NCBI RefSeq assembly: GCF_028553725.1
Contig: NZ_CP067124.1
Location: 2,676,001 to 2,740,000, forward strand
Direction: 5' to 3'
Length of the DNA: 64,000 nucleotides
Source: Paracoccus alcaliphilus
Lineage (GTDB): Bacteria; Pseudomonadota; Alphaproteobacteria; Rhodobacterales; Rhodobacteraceae
Part shown: one piece after another, positions 43,205-54,008 of the stretch
Layout of the letters: the number at the start of each line of letters is the position of its first letter
Numbering within the stretch: the first letter of the stretch is position 1
Position numbers and translations under genes: made by a program
The notes under the pieces: model-generated
Seen by the model: the letters and a program-made list of their open reading frames with translations, nothing else
Databases searched by the model: none
Told to the model about the DNA's origin: nothing

Positions 43205-44983
43205 CTACATATCGAAGAAAATCGGGATCGAGATGGTGGTGACGATGGCCATCAGCACGTTCAGCGGCATGCCGACCCGCACGAAGTCCATGAAGGTATA
43301 GCCGCCCGGCCCATAGACCAGCGTATTGGTCTGATAGCCGATCGGCGTGGCAAAGCTGGCGCTGGCGGCCATCATCACCGCCACGACCAGCCCGCGCGGA
43401 TCAACGCCGACATGGTTGCCGATGCTGATCGCGACGGGGGTCATGATCACGGCGACGGCGTTGTTGGTCACCGCCTCGGTCAGGGTGCTGGCCAGCGCAT
43501 AGACCGCAAAGACCAGCGCCCAGGGCGGCAGCGATTGCAGCGCCGGACCGATGGCCTGAACGATCAGCTCGACCGCGCCCGAGCTTTCAAGCCCTGCCCC
43601 CACTGCCAGCATGCCAAAGATCAGCGCCATCAGGCGGCCATCGACGAAACCAAGCGCCTCGTCCGCGTCGATGCAACGTGTGATCAGCACCACCGCCACG
43701 CCGACAAAGGACAGCACCAGCATCGAGGCGACGTTGAACGAGGACAGCAGCACCACCCCCGCCAGCACCGCCACGACGATGGGCGCATGGCTGCGGCGGA
43801 AGGCGCGTTCCGTGGGCTGGATGACCTCGACCATCTGCATGTCGGCGGCCAGCCGCTGAATATCCGCAGGCGCGCCTTCCAGCAGCAACGTATCGCCCAC
43901 CCGCACGACCAGATCATCCAGTTGCCGCCCGATATTCTGGTTCTTGCGATGCGCCGCCAGCACATAGACGCCATAGCGTCTGCGCAGCCGCAGCGCACCA
44001 AGGCTGCGCCCGATCATGTGACAACCGGGCGTGATCAGCACCTCGACCGTCGAGGTCTGGACCGAACTGAGCTTGTCCACCGTCTTCAGTTCCTTGTGGC
44101 TTTTCAGGCCCAGAACCTCGGACATCGGGGTGCGCAGGACGACGCGGTCGCCCGCCTCCAGCTGCACCGCCGCCAGATCGCGGCGCAGCGAGGCATCGCC
44201 GCGCAGCACGTCGATCACCCGGGCGCTGTCACGGCTGAAAATATCGACCTCGTTCAGCGCCTTGCCGACCAGCGAGGAATCCTCGGGGATGGCGACCTCG
44301 GTAAAGAATTTCATGTTGGATTTGCCCGACAGCATCTGCGACATGGATTGCCGCTCGGGCAGCAGATGCGGGGCGATGAACAGCAGATACAGCATGCCCA
44401 CCGTGGCGATGACCAGCCCGACGGGGGTGATCTCGAAAATGGTGAATGGTTCCATCCCGGCCTGCCGCGCAACCCCGTCCACCAGCAGGTTGGTCGAGGT
44501 GCCGATCATCGTCAGCGTGCCGCCCATGATCGACAGATAGGACAGCGGAATCAGCACCTTCGAGGGCGCGGTACTCGTTTCCTTGGCCAATTGCATGAAA
44601 AGCGGCAGCATCACCACCACCAGCGGCGTGTTGTTCACGAAGGCCGACATGATGCAGACAAGGACGGACATCACCAGCATGGTCAGCATGGGATGGGTGC
44701 CCACATGGCGCGAGGCCTTGCGCCCGAACCATTCCAGCGCCCCGGTCCGCACCAGCCCGCCGACGATGATGAACATGAAGGCGATGGTCCACGGCGCCGG
44801 GTTCGACAGCACGGCGGGGACATGCGACACGTCCAGAATGCCCAGCAGCAACAGCGCCAGTGTGCCAAGGATCGCCGTGACTTCGGGGGGATAGGTTTCC
44901 CGCACGAACAGCGTCAGCATCGCGATGATCAGAAAAATGGTGGTGACGGCGGCAGCCGTCCCGGTCAGTTCAAATCCGAGCAT
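43205..44983 (-). CDS. SLC13/DASS-family transporter with two TrkA-C domains
   Basis: 592-residue inner-membrane transporter of the divalent anion:sodium symporter type. Two membrane halves (residues ~1-200 and ~395-592) flank two cytosolic TrkA-C (RCK-C) domains with [20 protein letters not shown] and [14 protein letters not shown] in the first and [20 protein letters not shown] in the second. The transport signatures are [26 protein letters not shown] and, in the second half, [16 protein letters not shown] and [17 protein letters not shown]. Relatives carry sulfate, citrate or dicarboxylates; the substrate is not predictable here. Confidence 0.9.
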   Translation of the reverse strand: MLGFELTGTAAAVTTIFLIIAMLTLFVRETYPPEVTAILGTLALLLLGILDVSHVPAVLSNPAPWTIAFMFIIVGGLVRTGALEWFGRKASRHVGTHPMLTMLVMSVLVCIMSAFVNNTPLVVVMLPLFMQLAKETSTAPSKVLIPLSYLSIMGGTLTMIGTSTNLLVDGVARQAGMEPFTIFEITPVGLVIATVGMLYLLFIAPHLLPERQSMSQMLSGKSNMKFFTEVAIPEDSSLVGKALNEVDIFSRDSARVIDVLRGDASLRRDLAAVQLEAGDRVVLRTPMSEVLGLKSHKELKTVDKLSSVQTSTVEVLITPGCHMIGRSLGALRLRRRYGVYVLAAHRKNQNIGRQLDDLVVRVGDTLLLEGAPADIQRLAADMQMVEVIQPTERAFRRSHAPIVVAVLAGVVLLSSFNVASMLVLSFVGVAVVLITRCIDADEALGFVDGRLMALIFGMLAVGAGLESSGAVELIVQAIGPALQSLPPWALVFAVYALASTLTEAVTNNAVAVIMTPVAISIGNHVGVDPRGLVVAVMMAASASFATPIGYQTNTLVYGPGGYTFMDFVRVGMPLNVLMAIVTTISIPIFFDM

Positions 44984-45136
44984 TAAGCACTCTTGTCTTC
45001 AGACCGCTGCTGGCCCATCGCCCGCATACTGCGACGATTAGCCAGCGGGCCGCAAGTGCGGCTGACGCGACCCCGCCCGTCGGGCCCGCCTTCGGGGCCG
45101 GGTATGAGGCGCGGGTGGGGCAGCATTTGCAGGGGT

Positions 45137-45958
45137 TCAGCCCGCTTCGGGATGGGTTTGCGACAACCTGCCGCCGTCGCGCAGGGGGGTGACGCTGCGG
45201 GCCAGACCGGTGCGGTCATCGGTCTCGACCAGTACGCCGGACAGGGTCGCCTCGGCCTCGGCGGGGGTGAAACGGTCGCGAATCATGCCGGTCAGGAAGC
45301 GGCGCAGGGGTTCGGCCTTTTCCATTCCGATGACGCTGTCGTAATCGCCGCACATGCCCGCGTCGGACAGATAGGCCGTGCCGCGATTGAGGATCTGGGC
45401 ATCGGCGGTCGGCACATGGGTATGGGTTCCCACCACCAGACTGGCGCGACCGTCGCAATAATGGCCCATCGCCATCTTCTCGCTGGTCGCCTCGGCATGG
45501 ATGTCCAGCACCGCCGCCTGCACCATGCCGCCCGAAGGATGCGCCCGCAGCACCCCGTCCACGGCGGAAAACGGATCGTCGAAGGGCCGCGACATGAACA
45601 CCTGACCCAGTGCCTGCACCACCAGCACCTTGCGCCCGCGCTGGTCGCTGAAGATGCCGTAACCCCGCCCCGGCGCGTCGCGCGCGATGTTCAGCGGGCG
45701 GATCACGCGGGGTTCGCGGTCGATATAGGCCAGCATGTCCTTCTGATCGAAGGCATGGTCGCCCAAGGTGACGCAATCGGCCCCCGATTGCAGCAAAAGC
45801 TGCGCGTGACCGGCGCTGAGCCCGCGACCGCCGCTGGCGTTCTCGCCATTGACGATCACGAAATCCACCTTCAGCCGGGCCCGAAGTCCGGTCAGACGTT
45901 CCGAAATTGCGCGGCGGCCGGACCGCCCCATGACATCGCCAAGAAACAGAATACGCAT
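45137..45958 (-). CDS. YmdB-type (TIGR00282) metallophosphoesterase
   Basis: 273-residue calcineurin-like phosphoesterase; YmdB of Bacillus cleaves 2',3'- and 3',5'-cyclic nucleotides. Metal-ligand motifs in order are ILFLGDVMGRSGRRA (residues ~3-17), VNGENASGG (~36-44), TLGDHAFDQKD (~64-74), LDIHAEATSEKMAMGHYCDG and VVGTHTHVPTAD (~176-187). All metal-binding residues expected for the family are visible. It is divergent from the S8 protease gene. The 168-base gap between them holds the ECF-type promoter of the protease. Confidence 0.92.
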   Translation of the reverse strand: MRILFLGDVMGRSGRRAISERLTGLRARLKVDFVIVNGENASGGRGLSAGHAQLLLQSGADCVTLGDHAFDQKDMLAYIDREPRVIRPLNIARDAPGRGYGIFSDQRGRKVLVVQALGQVFMSRPFDDPFSAVDGVLRAHPSGGMVQAAVLDIHAEATSEKMAMGHYCDGRASLVVGTHTHVPTADAQILNRGTAYLSDAGMCGDYDSVIGMEKAEPLRRFLTGMIRDRFTPAEAEATLSGVLVETDDRTGLARSVTPLRDGGRLSQTHPEAG

Positions 45959-46056
45959 GACGCCTAGGCGTAAGCGAAACGCGCGCCACCCTCAAGCCGG
46001 GTTCTGCCGCTGGCGCGCGCGCGGATGGCCCAAGGATCGACACTGGCGCGGCGGGC

Positions 46057-46083
46057 GGAATAAACTGGCGGCGCGCGCGTTCT
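46057..46083 (+). promoter_or_regulatory. ECF-type promoter of the S8 protease gene
   Basis: GGAATAA (46057-46063), 14 bases, CGTTCT (46078-46083), ending 43 bases before the protease ATG. The same two boxes with the same 14-base spacing lie upstream of the ECF sigma gene (48820-48794, minus strand). Confidence 0.7.
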
Positions 46084-46126
46084 GGTCAAGGCCCCGCCGG
46101 TTTTCACTGATACAAGGTTTGCATTC

Positions 46127-47473
<1,347 letters not shown>

Positions 47474-47489
47474 TCGGCAGGGCCGCGCC

Positions 47490-48248
47490 CTAGCGCGACC
47501 AGCCTGCGGCGATGGCGGCGGCTTCCTCTGCCGGGGTCAGGGTCATCCCTGCCCCGCGCCGCTCCAGCCAGTAGTCCAGCAGAACCGATTCCTTGCCGCT
47601 GGCGGGCAGGAAATCCCGGCCCTCGATCACCGGGATCAGGGTTTCGGACATGGCGACATCCACGTTCCAGCCGCGATCGTTCCGGCAGGCCAGCGCGACC
47701 TGCACCCAGCCGGAATCGCGGTTCAGCAATTCGACCTCGCGGCAGAAACCGCCAAGCGCGGGCAGCGTGGCCAGCACCGTCAGATCGGCCCCGCCAAAAT
47801 CGACCCGCTGGCCCGAGGGCTGGCTGTCCAGCACGCGGCGCAGCTCACTGTCGGGCGCGACCGCCCCCGCGCTGAGCGTCCGGTCAACCGGGGCCGACGG
47901 CATCAGCACCAGCGCGCCTACAAAGACGGCGGCCAGCGCGGCACCGATCCCGGCCCAGACCGGGGCGCGACGCGGACGGAAGGCAACCACCCTGCCCCCC
48001 TGCGCGGGCTGCGGGGCATCCTCGCGCGGCATCACCAGATCGCGCAGGCGGTCCGGCACCGGTTCGCTCATCGGCGCGGAAAAGGCCTGCACCAGCGCCA
48101 CATTCGCGGCCATCAGATCATCGACCCAGGCCTGATCCTCGGGATGGTCGGCCAGATGCATGACGACGCGCGCAGCCTCTTCGGGCGACAGATCGCCATC
48201 GGCGAAGGCGGCCAGCAATTCCTTGTCCATAGCGGTTTCCTGTGTCAT
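47490..48248 (-). CDS. Membrane-spanning anti-sigma factor
   Basis: 252 residues. The N-terminal cytoplasmic domain (MDKELLAAFADGDLSPEEAA to residue ~85) has the anti-sigma layout but no H-x3-C-x2-C zinc motif, so it is a non-zinc type. A single membrane helix VWAGIGAALAAVFVGALVLM (residues ~96-115) leads to an extracytoplasmic domain with two cysteines (GGFCREVE, LACRNDRG). The start overlaps the ECF sigma stop by four bases (ATGA), the normal arrangement for a cognate pair. A second start at MDKELL (48230) is possible. Release of the sigma factor may involve proteolysis; the S8 protease is downstream and convergent. Confidence 0.88.
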   Translation of the reverse strand: MTQETAMDKELLAAFADGDLSPEEAARVVMHLADHPEDQAWVDDLMAANVALVQAFSAPMSEPVPDRLRDLVMPREDAPQPAQGGRVVAFRPRRAPVWAGIGAALAAVFVGALVLMPSAPVDRTLSAGAVAPDSELRRVLDSQPSGQRVDFGGADLTVLATLPALGGFCREVELLNRDSGWVQVALACRNDRGWNVDVAMSETLIPVIEGRDFLPASGKESVLLDYWLERRGAGMTLTPAEEAAAIAAGWSR

Positions 48249-48763
48249 TGGCGGCGTCCCTGGCTAAGGCCCAGTTGCGGCAGCAGCGCCTCTCGGGCGC
48301 GGGAAAGGCGGCTCATGACGGTGCCAAGGGGGATGTCCAGCACCTCGGCCGCATCCTTGTAGCTGAGCCCCTCGATCGCGACCAGCGACAGCACCGCCCG
48401 CTGCGGTTCAGGCAGGGTCTGCATCGCGTCGCGCACCTTGCCCAGCATCATCCGGTCCTCGGGCAGGTTCGCGCCGCGCCCGCCATCCGACAGGTTGGCA
48501 TCCTCGGGGGCGATGGTGGTGCCACGGGTGCGGTTGCGGCGGCGGTCGTCGATCCACAGCGTCTGGACGATGCGATACATCCAGCTGTCCATCCGCGTGC
48601 CCGGTGTGAACTGGGCCGCATTGCGCAGCGCCTTTTCGCAGGCCGCCTGCACCAGATCGTCGCCGTCCTGCGGGTTGCCGGTCAGGCTGAGCGCGAAACG
48701 ACGCAGCCGGGGCAACAGCGCCACAAGCTCGGTCCTGAAAGCATGGGTCGCGGCGGGGGGCAT
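48245..48763 (-). CDS. ECF RNA polymerase sigma factor
   Basis: 172-residue extracytoplasmic-function sigma-70 factor. Region 2 (residues ~10-75) has LPRLRRFALSLTGNPQDGDD, LVQAACEKALRN and MDSWMYRIVQTLWID. Region 4 (~110-165) has LPEPQRAVLSLVAIEGLSYK and the helix-turn-helix AAEVLDIPLGTVMSRLSRAR. It is followed by its anti-sigma gene with a four-base overlap. Its own upstream region carries GGAATAA-N14-CGTTCT, matching the motif before the S8 protease gene, which implies autoregulation. The start at 48763 has AAAGGAG upstream. Confidence 0.93.
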   Translation of the reverse strand: MPPAATHAFRTELVALLPRLRRFALSLTGNPQDGDDLVQAACEKALRNAAQFTPGTRMDSWMYRIVQTLWIDDRRRNRTRGTTIAPEDANLSDGGRGANLPEDRMMLGKVRDAMQTLPEPQRAVLSLVAIEGLSYKDAAEVLDIPLGTVMSRLSRAREALLPQLGLSQGRRQ

Positions 48764-48793
48764 CGCTTTCTCCTTTGCGCAGCGTTCAGGATC

Positions 48794-48820
48794 AGAACGG
48801 AACAGGCGGCGGGTTATTCC
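48794..48820 (-). promoter_or_regulatory. ECF-type promoter of the sigma/anti-sigma operon
   Basis: On the minus strand GGAATAA (48820-48814), 14 bases, CGTTCT (48799-48794), about 30 bases before the sigma start codon. Identical boxes and spacing occur before the S8 protease gene, supporting recognition by the same sigma factor. Confidence 0.7.
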
Positions 48821-48957
48821 CTGCCAAAACCGCTGTTTCGCAGATTACGGGGAAAATGCCACGGGATTCGCCTGCCCCTCGGGGAACCCTGACCCGAGCG
48901 TGACTTGACGCAGCCACGCCGGCTGGCCCAGATGGCCCCATCGAGAAGGAGGCGTCG

Positions 48958-49722
48958 ATGCTGCGGACCAGTTTGAAGCCCGGTCTGGGAATCGGATTGC
49001 TGATCGCGATGCTGTTGCCGGGCGTGGCACCGGCCCATGCGCCCGACCGCGACTGCGCGGTGCTGCTGCACGGGCTGGCGCGCAGCGATGCCTCGATGAT
49101 GCTGATGGAAACCGCGCTGGAAGAGGCCGGTTATCAGGTGGTCAGCGATACCTATCCCTCGACCGATCTGCCGATCGAGCAGTTGCTGGGTTACGTCGAT
49201 CGCGCCGTGGGGCAATGCGGCCCGGGGCGGGTGGATTTCGTCACCCATTCGATGGGCGGCATCCTGCTGCGGGCATGGCTGATGGAACACCGGCCCGAGC
49301 GGATGGGCCGGGTGGTGATGCTGGCCCCGCCCAATCACGGCTCGGACGTGGTGGATGTGTTCGGCGATCTGGCGCTGTTCCGCTTTGTCAACGGGCCTGC
49401 CGGGTTACAGCTGGGCACCGATGCGGCCAGCGTTCCCAACCGCCTGCCCCCCGCCGATTACGAGTTGGGCATCATCGCCGGCGACCGCACCGTCAACCTG
49501 ATCCTGTCGCTCAGCTTCGAGGGGCCGAATGACGGCAAGGTCTCGGTCGAAAGCACCCGGCTGGAGGGGATGGCCGACCATATCGTGCTGCCGGTGACCC
49601 ATACATTCATGATGAACAACCCCATTGTCATCGCGCAGGTGCTGACCTTCCTGTCCTCGGGGCGGTTCGATCACCAGATGGGGCTGGGCGGCGCGCTGAA
49701 CCGGCTGACCGATCTGGAATAG
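48958..49722 (+). CDS. Exported alpha/beta hydrolase (lipase-like)
   Basis: 254 residues with a signal peptide ([16 protein letters not shown]). The fold is clear: [15 protein letters not shown] (oxyanion HG, residues ~33-47), nucleophile elbow [15 protein letters not shown] (Ser near 97) and [11 protein letters not shown]. The catalytic histidine is probably in [12 protein letters not shown] (~218). It resembles the PGAP1-like/triacylglycerol-lipase group of short esterases. AGAAGGAGG lies just upstream of the ATG. It is divergent from the sigma gene, but the shared ECF motif is not found in front of it. Substrate unknown. Confidence 0.88.
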   Translation: MLRTSLKPGLGIGLLIAMLLPGVAPAHAPDRDCAVLLHGLARSDASMMLMETALEEAGYQVVSDTYPSTDLPIEQLLGYVDRAVGQCGPGRVDFVTHSMGGILLRAWLMEHRPERMGRVVMLAPPNHGSDVVDVFGDLALFRFVNGPAGLQLGTDAASVPNRLPPADYELGIIAGDRTVNLILSLSFEGPNDGKVSVESTRLEGMADHIVLPVTHTFMMNNPIVIAQVLTFLSSGRFDHQMGLGGALNRLTDLE

Positions 49723-49728
49723 GCCGGC

Positions 49729-51426
49729 CTAACCGCCACGACGATCCGATTCCTGTGCCGCCTCGCCCGCCAGCCTTTCGCGCAGACGCTCCAGCGCGTC
49801 GGTGCTCCAGCCGGGCGGACGGGTGACGGCCAGCCAGGCGTCCAGATAATGTTCGGGCGCATAGACATGGCCGTAACCCATCGGCGTGCCGGTTCCGACC
49901 GCCATGTCCAGCGCCAGTTGCAGCATCGTCACCACCGGATACCAGCGCAGCTCGGCCGAGACATCGGGGCCGCGCGGATCGGACAGCCATGCGGGCGGGC
50001 GATAGAAATCGCGCGGATCGAAGAAAACGATCGGATCGCTGGCATATTGCAGATAGACGATCCGCATCCGCCCCCACAGCGCATCATCCGGCGCGGTCAG
50101 CCCGTCCTGATTGGCAAAGCGCACCAGCGAATCGTCGCCGTAACGTGGCAGCCATGCGGGCGATCCGGGCTGGCGGGCATCGGTGATGGCGCGCCACAGA
50201 CGGCTTTCAAAGGGCGGCCCGCTCCACAAGGCGCCGTCGATGGGATCGGGCAGGATCCCCGACAGCTCGACCAGACGTTCCGAATTCATCGCCCCAAGGC
50301 TCAACCCGTGCAGATAGAAGCGCGGACGCTCATCCGCGGGCAGGCTGCGCCAGTGACCATAGATGGCGTTGAACAGCGCCGTGGTCGCCTCGGCTCCGTA
50401 TTCCGGCTCGACGATCAGCGACAGCGGGCTGGTCAGATAGCTGTATTGCTGCGCCACGCTGGCCACATCGCCGCCATGCAGGATCTCCAGCGTATCCAGC
50501 GATGCCGGATCGACCCAGCCGGTGCCGGTTGGCGTCACCACCACCAGCACCGAGCGGTCGAACCCGCCCTGCCGGATCAACTCGGCCAGCGCCAATTGCG
50601 CGCGCTCTTCGGCATCGGCCCCGGCGGGCAGCCCGGCATAAACCCGGATCGGACGCATGGCGGGCCTGCCGGACAGCGCCCCGATCCGCGCGGCACCGGG
50701 GGCGTTGGCGATGAATTCACGACCGGCGCGGCCCAGCATCTCCCAGGCGATCAGCGATTCCATGCTGCCGGTCACCTGCGGATCCTCGGGGCGGGGCTGG
50801 TCCGGCACCATCAGCGCGTCATATTCGCGATAGGATCCGTCCAGAACATAGAGAACCGACCGGAACAGCACACCATTGGCCAGCGTCCAGAAGATCAGGG
50901 CCGCCAGCACCACGCCCACGACATTGGCGATGCGGCGCGGCACGATCCGATGCGCCCGGCCCGACAGGTAACGGGTGGACAGCACGAACAGCCGCGCCAG
51001 CAGCAGCAGCGCCACAAACACCGTCAGCGCCAGCAGGAACAGGCGCACCGGATGGGCGCTGTCCACCGGCTCCATCCCCATCGGCAGGCGGATCGAGTTC
51101 TGCCAGTCCGGCACCTGCGACAGAAAGGTCAGCACCACCGCCAGACAGAAGATGGTCAGCACGACGTTGAAGGCGGGCCTGACCCGTTCGGGCAGGAACG
51201 GCAGCCGCATATAGCGCCATGTCATCGCCAGCCCCGCGCCCAGCCCGTAACCCGCGCCAAGGCACATCCCCGCCAGCGTGCCCTGCATGACATCGCTGCG
51301 CGGCACCAGACTGGGCGTCAGCGAGGCCGCCAGAAACAGCGTTCCCAGCACCATTCCCGTTCCACAAAGCGAGCCGAGCAGATGCCGGAACATACCAACA
51401 AGCGGGGAAAGGGCGGCTGGGATCAT
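49729..51426 (-). CDS. Membrane-bound alpha/beta hydrolase (Abhydrolase_9 type)
   Basis: About 565 residues. The N-terminal half has five hydrophobic segments (GMVLGTLFLAASLTPSLVPR, GTLAGMCLGAGYGLGAGLAM, FNVVLTIFCLAVVLTFLSQV and others), corresponding to the N-terminal Abhydrolase_9 module. The C-terminal half is the alpha/beta hydrolase domain with nucleophile elbow YLHGLSLGAMNS and WSGPPFESRLW. Neither start candidate (51426, 51393) has a clear ribosome site; I use the longer one within the open frame that precedes the first helix. It is convergent with the lipase-like gene. Function unknown; relatives are uncharacterised or linked to envelope lipids. Confidence 0.85.
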   Translation of the reverse strand: MIPAALSPLVGMFRHLLGSLCGTGMVLGTLFLAASLTPSLVPRSDVMQGTLAGMCLGAGYGLGAGLAMTWRYMRLPFLPERVRPAFNVVLTIFCLAVVLTFLSQVPDWQNSIRLPMGMEPVDSAHPVRLFLLALTVFVALLLLARLFVLSTRYLSGRAHRIVPRRIANVVGVVLAALIFWTLANGVLFRSVLYVLDGSYREYDALMVPDQPRPEDPQVTGSMESLIAWEMLGRAGREFIANAPGAARIGALSGRPAMRPIRVYAGLPAGADAEERAQLALAELIRQGGFDRSVLVVVTPTGTGWVDPASLDTLEILHGGDVASVAQQYSYLTSPLSLIVEPEYGAEATTALFNAIYGHWRSLPADERPRFYLHGLSLGAMNSERLVELSGILPDPIDGALWSGPPFESRLWRAITDARQPGSPAWLPRYGDDSLVRFANQDGLTAPDDALWGRMRIVYLQYASDPIVFFDPRDFYRPPAWLSDPRGPDVSAELRWYPVVTMLQLALDMAVGTGTPMGYGHVYAPEHYLDAWLAVTRPPGWSTDALERLRERLAGEAAQESDRRGG

Positions 51427-51603
51427 GCAGAAGGGGCCTGACGGACTGCGGATGCGATTCGTGCGGCAGGATAGACCAGCCGCTTTGCGCTTGTCAGGAC
51501 CGGTTCTGTCCAACCCTTCCGGCGCGGGCACAGCTCATGAAAAAACGGACCGGTGCTGGACCGGCCCGTTCCTATTGTCAGCCGATATCGGCCTGTGGCG
51601 CGA

Positions 51604-52044
51604 TCATTCCGCCGGCAGCTGGGTTGCCAGTTCGTTGACCAGCGACTCGATCTGCTGGCACTGGGCCTCGGCGGTGGTGCCCTGCTGTTCGGCGGCATCG
51701 GCCAGCGAGACCTCGGCGCCCATCGCCGAGACGACGCCTTCGGTGCCCTTGGCCTCGGCTGCGTCGCCCGCAGCGGCATCGCCCGCCGGGATCATGCCGA
51801 TCATGCGCTCCTGCACGGCGATGGCCTCTTCGCCGCTGAAGCCTTGGGCGTTACAGAATTTCAGGATGCCCAGCTGGTTGCGCGCAGCCTCATAGGCGGC
51901 GGCAGGATCGGCCTGCTGCGGTGCGGCCGGGGCCTCGGCGGGTGCTTCGGCCGGTGCCTCCAGCGGGGCTTCGACCTCGCCCTGCGCCAGAACCGGCGTT
52001 GCACACACGGCCAGCACGGCCAGAAGGGAAAACTTGCGGATCAT
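51604..52044 (-). CDS. Small secreted Ala-rich protein of unknown function
   Basis: 146 residues from the ATG at 52044. Signal peptide SLLAVLAVCATPVLAQ, then an Ala/Pro/Glu linker (residues ~22-45), then a helical domain with YEAARNQLGILKFCNAQGFS and AEAQCQQIESLVNELATQLP; the two cysteines may form a disulfide. Related Rhodobacteraceae proteins are sometimes labelled 'pore-forming ESAT-6 family', a label I remember but cannot confirm and would not lean on. It is a single-gene unit convergent with nothing close; 346 bases of non-coding sequence lie upstream. Confidence 0.75.
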   Translation of the reverse strand: MIRKFSLLAVLAVCATPVLAQGEVEAPLEAPAEAPAEAPAAPQQADPAAAYEAARNQLGILKFCNAQGFSGEEAIAVQERMIGMIPAGDAAAGDAAEAKGTEGVVSAMGAEVSLADAAEQQGTTAEAQCQQIESLVNELATQLPAE

Positions 52045-52390
52045 AGTCTGACTCCTCAGTCGTTTGATCGTCCCACGGACGGCACGGCGCCCGCTTGCCA
52101 CCAGACCTAAAGCCCGCCTTTCTGCGCCACCACCCCATGATGATACCCACAGCGAAACCGTGCCGAATCAGCGCCTTCGGATGGATCGGATGCCGCCCCA
52201 CGGGGCGCAAACCGGCCATCGCCCGCGCACCCTTTCACTTCGTGATCGGATGTGACCGGGCATAGCTGAACTGCCCGGTCTGCGCAAGAAACTGAAATGA
52301 AACGGGGTTTTTCGAGGCACCCGACCAAAATCGCAGATCGCGGGCGGGATCCGGCACAAAGTGGCATTTCGGCGGGAACCTGCTGCCGCC
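52045..52390. other. 346-bp non-coding gap with a perfect 9-bp hairpin
   Basis: No credible gene is seen. GACCGGGCA (52254-52262) pairs exactly with TGCCCGGTC (52272-52280) around a 9-base loop. It lies 110 bases beyond the retropepsin stop and about 210 bases before the small secreted-protein gene, both on the minus strand. A terminator role is plausible, but there is no U-tract. The rest holds presumably the promoter of the secreted-protein gene. Confidence 0.5.
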
Positions 52391-52960
52391 TCAGCGCTCC
52401 AGCACCAGCAGATCGCCCTCGAAGCCCACGCGGGCGAAACGGCGCAGATAGGACATGCCCAGAAGCGAGCCCGGCATGCCCCCCTCGATCACCATCGCGG
52501 GCACATCGCGGTCCACGATATCGCCGATGGCGAACTCGTTGATCCTGACCGGCGCGGTGCGCACCCGGCCATTCGCGGTCATGGCAGTACCGACAAAGGC
52601 GATCTGGCCGGTGTCGATGCCGATGCGGGCCGCATCCTCGCGGCTGAGCGCCACGGTCGAGGCCCCGGTATCCACCACCATGCGGACCTGTTGCCCGTTC
52701 AGCGTCGCGGTCAGATGAAAATGGCCGTCGCGGGAAATCGGGATCTCGACCCGCCCGCCCTCCAGCACCTGCTGCTGCGGTTCGGACCAGTCCAGCCACA
52801 GATTCGCGGCAAAGATCGCTCCGGTAAAGATCACCACCCACAGCACGATCTGGCGCAGGGCACGACCGCCGCGCCCGGCCAGCTCGAACAGCATCGCCCC
52901 GCCGATCACCACCAGCAGCAGGATGTAATAGCCCAGTTGCGCCCAGTCCTGCCCCAGCAT
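52391..52960 (-). CDS. Membrane-anchored retropepsin-like aspartic protease (TIGR02281)
   Basis: About 189 residues. Two N-terminal hydrophobic segments (LGYYILLLVVIGGAMLFELA, IVLWVVIFTGAIFAANLWL), then a retropepsin-fold domain with the catalytic aspartate in RMVVDTGASTVALS (residues ~97-110) and the flap/C-terminal GMSYLRRFARVGFEGDLLVL. Such single-domain proteins act as dimers, with each subunit supplying one Asp. The ATG at 52960 overlaps the marC stop by one base (TGATG), so the two are co-translated. Physiological substrate unknown. Confidence 0.9.
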   Translation of the reverse strand: MLGQDWAQLGYYILLLVVIGGAMLFELAGRGGRALRQIVLWVVIFTGAIFAANLWLDWSEPQQQVLEGGRVEIPISRDGHFHLTATLNGQQVRMVVDTGASTVALSREDAARIGIDTGQIAFVGTAMTANGRVRTAPVRINEFAIGDIVDRDVPAMVIEGGMPGSLLGMSYLRRFARVGFEGDLLVLER

Positions 52961-53568
52961 CACACCAGCCCCGATCCCTTCAGCCCATCGATGATGAACT
53001 GCACCGACAGCGCCGCCAGCAGCATCCCGAACAGCCGCGTCATCACCATCGTGCCGGTGCGTCCCAGCGCATTGGCCAGCCGCGAGGACACATGAAACAG
53101 CGCCACCACGATGACCAGAACCAGCAGCATGACCAGATTGATCATCACCAGATGCAGCCAGCCATCCTGCTGCCCCGACAGCAGGATCATCGTCGCCAGC
53201 GCACCCGGTCCGGCCAGCATCGGCATGGCCAGCGGAAAGACCGAAGGATCGTCGGCATCGCCGCCCTGCCCCTCGCGCCGTTCGGTGCGGCGCTCGAACA
53301 GCATGTCCAGCGCGGTCAGGAACAGCAGCACACCCCCCGCGATACGGAAGGCGGGCAGAGAGATGCCGATTGCCGACAGGATCGCCTCTCCGGCAATACC
53401 GAACAACATCAGCAGGATGCCGGCGATGACCACGGCGCGAAAGCCGATGCGGCGGCGCTGCGCGGCGTCCATGCCCGGCGTCAGCGCCACGAATATCGGC
53501 ACCAGCCCGACCGGGTCGATGACCACGAACAGCGTCACGAAGGCAGTGATATAGACCGCAATGTCCAT
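52960..53568 (-). CDS. MarC/UPF0056-family membrane protein
   Basis: 202 residues with six predicted membrane helices. The hallmark N-terminus VTLFVVIDPVGLVPIFVALT (residues ~11-30) and the later FPLAMPMLAGPGALATMILL repeat are present. The family was once linked to multiple antibiotic resistance in E. coli, a link since withdrawn, so the function is unknown. The gene precedes the retropepsin gene by a one-base overlap. Divergent tatABC lies 176 bases away. Confidence 0.92.
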   Translation of the reverse strand: MDIAVYITAFVTLFVVIDPVGLVPIFVALTPGMDAAQRRRIGFRAVVIAGILLMLFGIAGEAILSAIGISLPAFRIAGGVLLFLTALDMLFERRTERREGQGGDADDPSVFPLAMPMLAGPGALATMILLSGQQDGWLHLVMINLVMLLVLVIVVALFHVSSRLANALGRTGTMVMTRLFGMLLAALSVQFIIDGLKGSGLV

Positions 53569-53671
53569 ATCGCCTTATCACCTGCCCGCGCGCCCCTGCC
53601 AAGGCATTGTCGCGTGCCCGTCCATGCGGGCCACCCGCGACGAAACCGCCCGTCCATCACATAATAGCGCT

Positions 53672-53700
53672 TTGCATTCCCCCTGCCGAAGCCCTAAATA
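53672..53700 (+). promoter_or_regulatory. Candidate sigma-70 promoter of tatABC
   Basis: TTGCAT (53672-53677), 17 bases, TAAATA (53695-53700), 45 bases before the tatA ATG, in the gap to the divergent marC gene. Good -10 and spacing; a pattern match only. Confidence 0.5.
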
Positions 53701-53744
53701 TCATGCGCGGGCGGCTGGACCGTCCCAGCAAGGGAGCTTCTTAG

Positions 53745-53990
53745 ATGCTGAACAATATCGGCCTTCCCGGTCTGCTTCTGATCGCGGTCGTCGTGCTCGT
53801 GCTTTTTGGCAGGGGCAAGGTGTCCTCGCTGATGGGCGAAGTGGGCAAGGGAATCACCGCCTTCAAGAAAGGCGTGAATGATGGCACCAAGGAAATCGAA
53901 AGCGCCGGCGAAGAGCCGCGCGACGTGAACCGCGACGTGCCGGGTGAAAAGGCGCGTGACGTGACGCCGCATCCGACCGACCGCAGCTGA
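53745..53990 (+). CDS. tatA: Twin-arginine translocase subunit TatA
   Basis: 81-residue pore-forming component that assembles around the TatBC receptor to export folded proteins. One N-terminal membrane helix ([20 protein letters not shown], residues ~6-25) with the FGRGK hinge, then the amphipathic helix [19 protein letters not shown] and an acidic/basic tail. The AAGGGAGC ribosome site is 10 bases upstream. It is the first gene of tatABC; 18 bases separate it from tatB. Confidence 0.95.
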   Translation: MLNNIGLPGLLLIAVVVLVLFGRGKVSSLMGEVGKGITAFKKGVNDGTKEIESAGEEPRDVNRDVPGEKARDVTPHPTDRS

Positions 53991-54008
53991 CCGGCGAAAG
54001 GCGCGGCC

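Noticed and set aside
48883..48910. GGAACCC upstream of the exported alpha/beta hydrolase as a possible ECF -35 box
   Set aside because: No CGTTCT-like box lies 14 bases downstream; the bases there read CTTGAC.
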